This document shows, one piece after another, positions 10,891 through 21,000 of a DNA stretch of 64,000 nt. This DNA comes from Plantago major (Eukaryota; Streptophyta; Magnoliopsida; Lamiales; Plantaginaceae), in assembly GCA_026545765.1 (NCBI GenBank), contig JAIFAC010000227.1:62001-126000 (forward strand), in the 5' to 3' direction. The translations under genes and the position numbers were made by a program. Each line of letters begins with the position of its first letter. Position 1 is the first letter of the stretch. The notes beneath the pieces were generated by a model that had not been told where the DNA came from, searched no databases, and worked only from the letters and a program-made list of their open reading frames with translations.

Positions 10891-11245
10891 ATTTGTTTAA
10901 GGAATCTTAGAATAGGATTTTTGTAAGGTGACCTCAATTATCTATTCTAGTGAATTCTAGGTCTTTGGAAGACCGAAGTGGATTAGTTGGAGGATTACGC
11001 CACCTCCAGATACCACTATTCTTGCTGTGTTATTTACTTCTCTGTACTTACTTTTCACCAACACACACACACACTTTAACTATTTCTGCACTTATCTATC
11101 TTAAGTCTTCCGCGCTCTGAATCTAAGTATCGGATATCTACACAGATATCTGAGAAATAGTTTTTATCGACAAAAGTTTTAAAAGACTATTCACCCCCCC
11201 CCCCCCCCTCTAGTCTTTTACTTTTCCGTTATCTGGACCAACAAG

Positions 11246-11257
11246 TGGTATCAGAGC
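11246..11257 (+). promoter_or_regulatory. Primer binding site, initiator Met-tRNA (copia C)
   Basis: TGGTATCAGAGC two bases after the LTR end. This is complementary to the 3' end of plant initiator tRNA-Met and is the usual primer site of plant copia elements. Confidence 0.9.
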
Positions 11258-11360
11258 AGGAGGTTCACAAGCCTTCTGCACTGAACCTAGATCCCCAGAT
11301 AGGTGAAGGAACTTTGTCCATTTACGAGGACTATTTAATTTGTGTGTTAAGTGTGCATGA

Positions 11361-12480
11361 ATGTCTCTGAGTGATGCACCCGTTCTCAAACCAGAGAACT
11401 ACGAGAAATGGAAAAATAACATGATTCTCCACCTTGAAGCCATAAGTGACGAAATGATCGAAGTAATAAAAAATGGCCCAATAGTCATTCAACAACTTAA
11501 ACAAGTCATGGAGGTTTCTAATGGTAGAGACAGAGATCAAAGCGAAGGATCTTCACAAGCGATCGTCGACAAGTGGGAGATCTACTAGTCAAGTTATTCT
11601 GAACGAAGCAGAGAACTCTGGACATCGGAAGATGCCAAGAGAAATCGTCTGGATGGTCAAGCTTGTAATATCATCATCAGATCTACACCTGAGCACATAC
11701 AGTGTAAACTGTGGGGTGCTAAAACGGCGAAAATTGCCTGGCAACTGATTGAAGAAATCATGCGGGCTGAAAACCAAAGAAAACAAGTTCGAAGTTCTCA
11801 AGTTGAAATTTCAAAATTTCAAACAAGGACCCACTGAAACTCTGGAAGAACTAGATTTAAGATTTACCACTCTCATGAGTGATATGGCAGCACTTGGGGA
11901 AAGCAACAGATACTCTCAGTCAGAAAAGATTAAGACTATTGTCAGAAGTCTTAACCACAACTGGGAGCATACTAAATTCTTTTATTTTAATCAAGGTATG
12001 CCAAATATCACTCTAGTGGAACTCTTCTCACATCTTGCTACGGTTGATTATGAGACAACACAAATAGAACAAACAACTGAAAAGTTGCAGAATATTGCTC
12101 TAGTTGCTCAAGGAACTTCTGAAAAGAAGAAAAGCAAGGAAGAAATTGAGGATTCTCTTGCTGCAAAGAAAATGAGCAAATATGTATCGAGAAATTGAGA
12201 GAAGAAAAGCCAAAGAGAAGTGAAAAAGCATCTAGGCTCAAACTATCACCGAGACAAAATATGCAAAGCTCACTAAACAAGCCCATTTCGAAAGCATCAT
12301 GTCTTGAGGAAGTAGAAATTGGAAGCGATATTTGCTTCTATTTTGAAACCTGGTCACTTCAAGAAGGATTGTCACGCCTTGACAAACTAAGGACGGTGAC
12401 AAGAAAGATAGAAGAATCTTGAAGAAGCGAAAGCCTTATTAATCAAGAAAGAAAGAAAATCCAAACTCAATGGATGCTCT
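11361..12480 (+). pseudogene. gag: Copia C gag (UBN2-type) with damaged zinc knuckle
   Basis: Start at 11361 (MSLSDAPVLKPENYEKWKNN), the ENY-x-x-W opening of plant copia gag. The first frame ends at 11588, the next carries the SEDAKRN-LDGQA region, and 11749-12198 holds the core (KLKFQNFKQGPTETLEELDLRF, then FNQGMPNITLVELFSHL). The CCHC knuckle is at 12333-12372: the CY, then KPGHFKKDCHA are present but in different frames, and the second cysteine codon is lost by one missing base. Copia B keeps the pattern C-X2-C (31774-31785) with the final Cys codon at 31814. Breaks are mostly small deletions. Confidence 0.8.
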
Positions 12481-13821
12481 AGACTATGAAACAGTTACGA
12501 AGATGACAATTCAGATGACTCAATCTTACCATCACGAAATTATGTGGAGTTACTCATGATATAATCGACTTGACCTCAAGAAGAATGAAATGTGTGGAGT
12601 TCTTTGAAATTGACGGTCAGACATCTCTAACATAGAAATCATCTTATGGTGATGAGGTAACACATACTTCTTGTTATACTTATGAAAGTGATGAAGAAGA
12701 AATAAAAGATCTAGAAAATCTCGGGAAAGATCTTGACATCTATGAAAGGAATTTCTAATGATCCGATCTAGAGCCGAAAATCTTGAAGAAGAAAAGAATT
12801 CTCTTGCAACGAAAATTCTCAATTAGTTAAGATATCGAGAAAAGGATCTGAAAATGCATTTCTCAAAGCTCGGATATCCGAGGCTAAAAGTCACATAAAG
12901 AAGCAATGGTGAATTACGAAAGAAATATGAAGATCTTCTTTACGAGAACAAGGAACTCAAAAGAAAGAATTATCTTTTCAATCTTATGCCAAATCTAGTG
13001 ACACTCTTCTTGAAGTACAATCTTACTTAAGAGATCCTTGAAAAAGAAAGGACTTGAAATGAATAACGGACATAGTGTTCTATCACTCAATAAGAGTGAG
13101 GAAAGAAGAACATTTGTAAGTACTCAAAGATGGTTCCCATGCAATCTATAGTATCGGTCGAAGCGAAGATTGTTGACAAAGGAAGCGATTGACTAAACCT
13201 TTGTGGGAAAAACAAGTCAAAATAAAAGCGATGGGCACGTCTACGAAAAGAAACACAAATGAAAAGTATAAACACCACGATGCTATGTCTCTCAAAAGGG
13301 TAAAATTGCGAGTGGCAATTTCTCTCATGTCACTTTTACGGAAAGAAATTGGATCAACGAGACTAGCAAAGCTGCTGAGAAAAGATCTCAGATAGCTTCA
13401 AGTGCTCGAAACAGTATTGGCTATAAAGGCATCGGGAAACAACTTGCTCATGAATACAAACAAGAGCAAGAATGATGGCTAAAGGTTAGAATTGCTCAAA
13501 GCAATTATCAGAAGTGGAAGTTGAATCAAGCCACTGAAAATCTGAATGCCAGGGCTAGAAGAAATCTGGCAAGGAAAGCTAAGTTCTTTGAAAAGCAAAC
13601 TCGAAACTGACAGTATCTGAAAGCACCAAATGGAGCACCTAGGAACACACCAAGGAAAATAATTCTTAATAATGATAATCATTCAATCAATTCCTCCTTA
13701 TGTTCCTATCGGACAAAAGAATGTTCCAAGGAAATTCATTCAAAATGGATTCCTCTTTGGAAGATTGTTTAGTCTGATGGTTCCAATCAAATTGAGAACC
13801 TAATCTCCTGTTCCCTGTTAT
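12481..13821 (+). pseudogene. Copia C gag extension: charged, coiled-coil-like linker
   Basis: Between knuckle and protease there are about 1.3 kb with no intact frame. Pieces such as RAENLEEEKNSLATKI and RKKYEDLLYENKELKRKN look like coiled coil. Toward the end a basic repeat-rich stretch (HEYKQEQ, NYQKWKLNQATENLNARARRNLARK) is shared with copia A (56250-56590) and partly with copia B (32860-33110). Long gag regions of this sort are known in Sireviruses; the role here is unknown. Most of the region is absent from copia A. Confidence 0.55.
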
Positions 13822-14211
13822 GTGCAGAATGCTTCCTGGACTAAAGCACAATGGTTGTTTGATAGTGGATGCGGAAAGCACATGACAGGAGACAAAGCAA
13901 ATCTGGTCGATTACAAAGCTTGCAACACAGGACCAGATATCAGACTTGTTGGAGGAGAATTAACTCCCTCTCTGGGATTTGGCAACGTCAAATTGGGAAC
14001 ATTAACAATCACTGACGTATTACATGTTAAGGATTTGAAATACAATCTATTTAGCATGAGCCGGTTTGCGGACAAAGGTTTCACTATAAAATTCACAAAG
14101 CAAAATCGCAAACTAATTGACAATGAAGCGAGCAGTCTTGGTTGCTCGGCGGAAAGCGATCTATATGTTTGCGATTGGGCATCTGCCACAATGAAGAATG
14201 TCTCATGGTGA
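13822..14211 (+). CDS. Copia C aspartic protease and GAG-pre-integrase segment
   Basis: A 129-residue open frame; the start is simply its first Met, as this is an internal slice of the polyprotein. WLFDSGCGKHMTG (residues 11-23) carries the D-S-G catalytic triad of copia proteases, which cleave Gag-Pol. TDVLHVKDLKYNLFSMSRFADKG (about 64-86) and CSAESDLYVCDW are the usual follow-on into the GAG-pre-integrase domain. The frame ends at 14211 where the HHCC zinc domain of integrase should start; the reading continues in another frame. Confidence 0.8.
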   Translation: MQNASWTKAQWLFDSGCGKHMTGDKANLVDYKACNTGPDIRLVGGELTPSLGFGNVKLGTLTITDVLHVKDLKYNLFSMSRFADKGFTIKFTKQNRKLIDNEASSLGCSAESDLYVCDWASATMKNVSW

Positions 14212-15621
14212 GTCAATCTGGTCACCTGGAAAACCTTTGGTTTTGGCACAAAAGAATGAGTCACTTGAACTTCAAAACTCGAACAAACTTGCCAAGAAAG
14301 AGTTAGTGGTTGGCCTTCCCAAAGCGTCTTTCGGAAAGGATGATATACATTACGCATGTCGGATGGGAAACAATCCAAAATCTCTTTCAAGTCCAAAACT
14401 AGACACTCTAGTGTTAGACCACTGCAACTACTACATATGGATCGTTTTGAATCATCTGTAACTAGTTATGCAGGAAAGAAGTATGGTCTGGTTGTTGTAG
14501 ATGACTTCTCAAGATTCACTTGGGTTGTCTTTCTGAAACACAAATCGGCGCTGGGTGGAGATACCAAACTTCTTTGAAAAAGCTTGAAGTCATGAAAATG
14601 ACAAGGTATCTGCAATCGAGCAGACCGTAATCTTGAGTTTGTCAACCAGTACATAAGGGAGTTTTGTACCTGCAAAGGTATACAACACCAACTTTCCTCT
14701 GTAAGAACACCTCAACAAAATGGTATTGCAGAAAGGAAAAACAGAACCCTTAAAGAAGCTGCAAGGACGATGCTAGCTGACACTGAAATAAGTGAAATTT
14801 ATTGGGTTGAAGCTGTAAACACAGCCTGCTACACTCAGAACAGATGTTTGATAAACAAACACCATGACAAGACCCCTTATGAAATCTTGGTTGGTAGACC
14901 CCCTAATATCAAACATCTGAGAGTATTTGGTTGTAGATGTTTTGTTCTAAACAATGGAAAAGATTATCTGAGAACATTTCAACCAAAGGCAGATGAAAGT
15001 GTATTTCTTGGCTATTCCACGAATAGCAAAGCCTACAGAATTTACAACAAAAGAACAAAGAAAATTGAAGAATCAGTTCATGTTGTATTCTATGAAGGAA
15101 GCAAGAAAACACCTCCTAATGATGAACTCTCAGAAAGGTTCAAAGAACTAATGCTGGGGGATCCTGAAGAAGAATCCTCAGAAAGGAGAAACATCATTAC
15201 GGAAAGTGAGGATGACTCTGACGTAGAAAAGCATGAAGTGCCTAGTAACAACAAGATGACTCACAAACATGATGAAGAATTTCCTATGAAACTTCCAGAA
15301 ATGGAAACTGAAGATGTTCATCATGAAGCTATCTCTGGAAATAATCTCTCTGAAAGACATGTTCCAGATAGCTCAAACGCTGAACAAGTGTCAGACATTA
15401 ATTGCCCTTCTGAGGAGCAAAATGTCTTAGATACTGAAAAAGTATCAAATCAAAATCCCAGTGATTCTCATTCAAATCATTTGGATATTGATCCTACTAG
15501 CACTAAACCTATGATGAGATGGATCAAGGATCATCCTGCAAAAGATGTGATTGGACCAATTAATCAAGGTGTTAGGACTAGGAGAGCAATAGCTGAAAAT
15601 GCTAATTCTCTCTTTGGATGA
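14212..15621 (+). pseudogene. Copia C integrase, frameshifted upstream, open in its C-terminal half
   Basis: The zinc domain is split: HKRMSH at about 14249 and YACRMG near 14350 are in different frames. The catalytic core shows HMD (about 14434), VVVDDFSRFTWV (14490-14525) and, after another break, PQQNGIAERKNR (from about 14710) with the third acidic residue. From about 14650 to 15621 one frame is open: GRPPNIKHLRVFGC, FLGYSTNSKAYR, then an acidic linker and MRWIKDHPAKDVIGP-type start of the RT module. It stops at TGA 15619-15621, where copia B has a sense codon. Confidence 0.8.
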
Positions 15622-15675
15622 TTCATCTCAAATATTGAACCCAAAAATATAAAAGAAGCATTAGGAGACCAAGAT

Positions 15676-15781
15676 ATTATAGAGTATATAACTTCGATCA
15701 TAGGGATCAATTTCTAGTCGCATAGCTTCATAATAATTACGAAGCTTCGCATAATTTCCTTGGATTGGTGACATCCGTTAC
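15676..15781 (+). other. 106-bp insertion in copia C pol, absent from copia B
   Basis: Copia B at 35089-35099 reads directly from GACCAAGAT to TGGAT, whereas copia C has 106 extra bases there. The insert is AT-rich and contains an imperfect palindrome around GAAGCTTC (about 15719-15750). No clear target-site duplication or known terminal repeat. It separates the integrase frame from the RT frame. Confidence 0.6.
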
Positions 15782-15793
15782 TGGATATCTGCA

Positions 15794-17233
15794 ATGCAAG
15801 AAGAGCTGGATCAATTTGAGAGAAACAAAGTCTGGAAATTAGTTCCATTCATGGAAGGAATATCTGTGATTGGAACTAAATGGGTTTTCAGAAACAAAAT
15901 GAATGAATCTGGTGAAATAACCAGAAACAAAGCAAGATTGGTTGCCAAGGGATTTACCCAGACTGAAGGCTTAGATTTTGATGAGTCATATGCACCAGTT
16001 GCCAGATTGGATGCAATAAGACTCTTTCTAGCCTTTGCAGCTCATAAAGATTTTAAAGTTTATCAGATGGATGTCAAAAGTGCATTCTTGAACGGTGAAC
16101 TTGCAGAAGAAGTTTATGTTGAGCAACCACCTGGCTTTGAAGTTTCCTCAGAAAGTAGAATGGTCTATAAACTACAGAAAGCTCTGTATGGACTGAAACA
16201 GGCTCCAAGAGCATGGTATGACACTTTGGCCAAATACCTTCTGGAAAGTGGTTTCAAGAAAGGTGAAGTTGATAAAACTTTATTTACCTTAAACCATGAT
16301 GGGAAACTACTCTTAGTTCAAGTATATGTTGATGACATCATATTTGGATCTAAGGACAAGCAACTTTGTAATGACTTTGCAAATCTCATGAAAAGTAAGT
16401 TTGAGATGAGCATGATGGGAGAAATGAATTATTTTCTAGGATTGCAAGTCAAGCAACTCAATGATGGAATATTCATTAGTCAAACAAAGTATGCAAAAGA
16501 TATGCTCACAAAATTCAATCTTAAGCCTTCTGAAAAGAATGCTAAGATACCTATGAGCATTGGAACCAAAATGACCTATACTGAATCAGACAAGAGTGTT
16601 GAAGAACATAAGTATAGGAAATTGATAGGTTCACTACTTTACCTCACTGCAAGTAGACCTGATATTCAATACGCCGTTGGAGTGTGTGCTAGATTTCAGA
16701 CAAATCCGATGCAAACACACTACAACATTGCTGTGAAAATATTAAGGTATGTAAAAGGTACAGTTGGGGTAGGATTGTGGTATCCTAAAGAAAGCGGATT
16801 GAGTTTAGCTGGGTACTCAGATGCTGATTATGTTGGATCACTGCTTGATAGGAAAAGCACCTCAGGAACTTGTCAGTTTCTGGGTACTAGACTTATCTCA
16901 TGGTTTAGCAAGAAGCAAAACTCAATTGCAACTTCTACCACAGAGGCTGAATATATTGCTGCTGGTTGTTGTGCAACACAAATTCTGTGGATACAACAAC
17001 AACTTAAAGACTATGGACTCATTGAAGAGAAAACTCCCATTTTCTGTGACAACACAAGTGCTATTGCAATTACACAGAATCCTAAATTTCATGCCAGAAC
17101 AAAGCATATTGATGTTAGACATCACTTCATCAGAGACCATGTTGAAAGAGGCAATATAGAGATACTCAAGATTGTACTTGAAGACCAACTTGCGATATAT
17201 TCACTAAGCCACTACAAGAAAGTAGATTCTTAG
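15794..17233 (+). CDS. Copia C reverse transcriptase and RNase H
   Basis: A 479-residue open frame, internal slice of pol. RT motifs: [16 protein letters not shown] (about 27-42), [24 protein letters not shown] (first catalytic Asp), [12 protein letters not shown], and YVDD at residues 178-181 (catalytic pair). RNase H begins near residue 325 with [20 protein letters not shown] and continues through STTEAEY and CDNTSAIAI to [13 protein letters not shown]. The wording [12 protein letters not shown] and [17 protein letters not shown] is typical of Sirevirus RT. The final DIFTKPL motif is shifted out of frame near 17190 where CAG of the expected GCAGAT is written CG, so the true end is probably about 17340. 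Confidence 0.92.
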   Translation: MQEELDQFERNKVWKLVPFMEGISVIGTKWVFRNKMNESGEITRNKARLVAKGFTQTEGLDFDESYAPVARLDAIRLFLAFAAHKDFKVYQMDVKSAFLNGELAEEVYVEQPPGFEVSSESRMVYKLQKALYGLKQAPRAWYDTLAKYLLESGFKKGEVDKTLFTLNHDGKLLLVQVYVDDIIFGSKDKQLCNDFANLMKSKFEMSMMGEMNYFLGLQVKQLNDGIFISQTKYAKDMLTKFNLKPSEKNAKIPMSIGTKMTYTESDKSVEEHKYRKLIGSLLYLTASRPDIQYAVGVCARFQTNPMQTHYNIAVKILRYVKGTVGVGLWYPKESGLSLAGYSDADYVGSLLDRKSTSGTCQFLGTRLISWFSKKQNSIATSTTEAEYIAAGCCATQILWIQQQLKDYGLIEEKTPIFCDNTSAIAITQNPKFHARTKHIDVRHHFIRDHVERGNIEILKIVLEDQLAIYSLSHYKKVDS

Positions 17234-17835
17234 CCTTAAGACATAGTCTTGGACTAATGGAACTACCAATGAAGAAAGAGTTCAGAATGCAGGCAGGCAT
17301 CCAGAGAAGAGAAAAGAGAAATCTGGAATGGGTATCCAGAAGTCAAAAAGGCTAAAGAACAAAAAGATAGCTTAAGATCTCTGAAACGGGAACTCAGATA
17401 TCTGAATCACTCTATAAACTGTGAACACAAAGGAGAATAGTACAACTATCTGCAGTCAACTACTCTCTTGAAATTCGCATTATTTCTATCTTGATGAAAA
17501 ACTTGGAAAAATCCTAAGTATAAGACAGATTCAGATGCAAACAGTGTTCTTTGTCATACACAAACATGATTCAGATAGCTAATAGCCAAAATTCATTAAA
17601 TGGGCACAATTACACTTGTTGATTGTGATCATTGCTGAAGAAGCAATGGTGACCCTTGATGAAATTAAGCGATTGATCTATACGGTGGAAATTAATTCAC
17701 AGTAAATAGTGGACTGTAAAAAATTCTGACAAAGCCCACTTTGCATTTAATGCCGAACTAGCTTTTGCTCACGCCTGCAAATCAGAATCGTACACACAAA
17801 ATCAATTTGTATGTATTTGCATTGAGATTCTATTG

Positions 17836-17848
17836 CTATATATATAGG
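17836..17848 (+). promoter_or_regulatory. Internal TATA box upstream of ORF3 (copia C)
   Basis: GCTATATATATAGG lies about 185 bp before the ORF3 start. Equivalent boxes occur in copia B (36666-36679, about 195 bp before the start) and copia A (minus strand, 44906-44920, about 160 bp before the start). The 600-bp spacer between pol and this box (17240-17835) is non-coding, and part of it (about 17595-17665) is conserved in copia A at 45105-45175. This suggests a separate promoter for the third gene; activity is inferred. Confidence 0.55.
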
Positions 17849-18030
17849 ATTTTGGCAAAGAAATCACTTTACTAATCCAAAATTCAGACTTGCACAAAAA
17901 TAGCAAAACCTTCTCTTGATTCTCTGCAAATCTTCTACAATCTCTGCAAATCAAGATTAAGTTTTTCTGCAAAGAATTACTAAATCAAATCTCTTTCAAA
18001 CACCAATCCAAATCTACACTATATAAAGAG

Positions 18031-21000
18031 ATGGCCCCAAAGAATTCTTCTACACTGAAATCTCAATCCTCCACTGGTACTGCTGAAAAGCAAGCACCAG
18101 AGTTGGTTATTGTGAGCAACCGACTAGTAGGATATTTTAATCCTGACCATTGGACTTCAACTCACAAAATGATTTGGGGTGGTGCCATGGTTGAGGAATA
18201 CCTCACGGCTACAATTGAAAACCAAACCGACGAAGCGATTCTTGACATGCTTGAAAAGGCACAAATCAAGGGTTTTCTATCGCTTTCGCCAAGTGGAATT
18301 TCATCACTCGATGTGTTGGAATTCTACAACAACTCAGGATAATTTCTGTGTTTACAAGGCCTTTGCAATAGTGTCTGTCAAAACCTCGATCGAAAGGAAA
18401 TCATACGGACTTAACAACTTCGTAAGTTGTTTGAGTTTCAAAATCTTGGAAAGGATTTTGAAATAAGCACAAGACGATGATCTCCTTGAAGGTGTTAAAG
18501 AAGCTGCGATGGCGTGTGTGATCTTGAAAAATCGGATACACCCATGAATTCAAGCTTAGCGACATCCGAACCGGACATCGATGGTTCCTTTGGGATGTAT
18601 TGGCTTGCATTCTTCACGGATGCTTTGATGGTCTACAAGGAGGTCTTGACGGATAAGCGAAACGATGGATCATGATGTTCTTCTTGAATCAACAAGAAAA
18701 GCAATTTGAAAACCCTTTTAAGCTGGGAAATGCGCCTTCATGAAGTTTGTGAAGAAGATTCAAGGCTTGAGCCTAAAATTGCCAAAGGACTAGCTGAGCC
18801 AAAGAAGGCTGATGCTATGGTGCGAAGATATGCTACTTCTTTGGAGAAGCTTGGCATTGAGCTCGGAGGCAATTTGAAATAGCATGATAACCTACTCTAC
18901 AAATATGAGTATACAAACTTGTTGAAAAAGGTTCTTGGGTCTCGAAAAGGTTCTAAGCGAAAGTGCGAAAAGGTATCTGAAGAAAAGGTTGCGACCAAGA
19001 AGCCCGAACTTCAAGAAAGAAGTCTGGCAAATCGGAAGACATACCCATTGAGGTTGTCGATTCTCGGATATCTGCGGGCATTGCCGATGGGCGATAAGGC
19101 AGATGAACTCATCAATGCTGCAAAAGAGTTATCAACTACTGAACAAGTAGACTCAGCAAGAGAAAGTGCGTTCAGAAATGTTGCGACTAATGCAGAATGC
19201 CTTGCTGATGAACTTATTAATGCTGCCAAAAGTGGTGAAAAACACCAAGCCCTATCTGCAGAAACCGCAGGAGTAATGGACCAATCAGTTCCTAATGCTG
19301 ATGAGAGCTCTGACGATGAAGATGAGAAGCTAGTCATCTCTCAAGTCCTAGAAAGAACAAAAAGGGCTAAGGTTACTAAAATAGTAACTGGTGAAAAGGT
19401 TTCTGAAGAAGAACCTACACCTCAGGTTGCTGAACAAGCACCTATAGCAAAGGTTGTTGGTGTAAACACATCATCAGGGAACGTTTCTTACGCACAACTT
19501 CAAAAAGCCCTGATGAGTGGTATTTTAGTGCTGGCAGATGCTGATGGAAATGCCACGTCTAAAAATCTGGAAGAACACTCTACTGACCAATCTTCTGCTT
19601 CCAGACAACCACAACAACCACAACCACAACAGCCACAAGTGGTTGATGAAATGGTAAATGAACTCCATTTTGAATTACCAGCAATCTTTGTATCTTTGAA
19701 AATCACGCAAAGAGCAGGTTCCCCAACTCAATGAGAGGGATCAAACTGAGATATCTACTCAGAATGATCAACCAGGAGAGGCAACTGAGTTGCACACTCA
19801 GGAAAGGTGTGAAGTACCTAAAACTTCAAACAAAGAAGCTGTACTGGAACAAGAAGACCAAAGTATAAAAGGGTCACAAGTTCCAAAGACCAATCAGCCT
19901 GACAATGCTCAGGTAGCTGAATGGTTTAACTCCTACCTTGTGAAAATTTTTATGCATGTATATCTTGTTACTTATATAAAAATCCTTTGTTACAGGCTGA
20001 GTTAGAAACACAGAAACAAGAGGAAGCTAGAAAGCTTACCTCAAAAACTGAGAAGGAGGTTACCCCAATCTCACCTCTTAAGAAATCTGAGCCTGTGCCA
20101 CAGGTGATAAATTGATTCTTAAGATAACACTTTTTAGTCATATGTTCATGTGCTTAAAGTAAATGTTTCTAACATGCTCCAACTGAGAAAGAGGAAGATA
20201 AGGCAGAAATGCCAGAAAAGAACCCAGAAACCAACAAGGTTTCTGAAGAACACAACATTGAGCCTTCCCATATGAAGGTATATATATATATGAAAATCAG
20301 TGATAAAAATTCTTCACCTTGGGTTATCTCAAACTTCTTCTAAATTACTCAATACTTTCTACTCACAGGCTCACTCAGAAGTAGAAGTGCAAGGGAGACG
20401 AGTTGCGACATCCCACACTATGGAAATTGATGAGGCATCAAGGCCTTCATCACAAGAAAAGATTCCAGAGACTGCACAAGTCTCTTAGAGACAAGTATCT
20501 GAGCCTCCCATGGAGGTAATTGACCTCTCAGATATCTGATTTGTCACTTAAAGTTTTGTTTTCCTAAGTATTGTGATAATTTTAATTCTCAGGTTCAAGA
20601 AAGAAAGGTTGATGAGGACCAGACTTCCAAGTCTCCGCCTCACAACAAGATATCTGAGACACCAATTGTCTTAGTAGCACAAGTCTCTGAGCCTGAAGTA
20701 CTTACTCAGGTAACTCAGAAACTAAACTACACTTCTACTCAGATATCTATAAAAGTTTTGAAGCTCAATCAAAACTCTTTCTATCAGGCTCAAACAAGTG
20801 CAAAGCAGGCTCCCAATGATGAGAAAAGGGACCTACTTCCGTTCTTCAAAGCTCAAACCACTTGAAAGCACATACAATGCTTCAAGAAATGGCAAAGGTT
20901 AAGGTGCTCTGATCTCTCTGAAATATTGAGAATCACAGATCAACCAACTAGGCGAGCACGAGCTCTTGACTTGGAGACATATATCCATGCAATGTTCCCT

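Larger units (their letters stand above)
9622..11243 (+). repeat. 5' LTR of copia C
   Basis: 1622 bp, starting TGTTAGGAAATTTG and ending GGACCAACA, matched by 23934-25529. The TATA box is at 10350-10359. A run of about 16 C lies at 11193-11208, close to the 3' end; the corresponding run is 5 bases in the right LTR of copia A and 13 in the 3' LTR here, so it slips freely. Between TATA box and LTR end is the stem-loop array at 10739-10890. Confidence 0.92.

Noticed and set aside
11193..11208. Poly-C run near the LTR end as a regulatory element
   Set aside because: Its length varies from 5 to about 16 among LTRs; slippage or homopolymer error explains it.
15684..15700. ATAACTTCG in the copia C insert as part of a loxP-type site
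   Set aside because: Only nine bases match, with no second inverted arm and spacer at the required distance; chance.
17200..17235. CACTACAAGAAAG near 17214 as a CACTA transposon end
   Set aside because: It is the codon run for the conserved TKPLQE end of copia pol, present in all three copies. The true CACTA end next to it in copia A is at 52933, proved by the GCT duplication.
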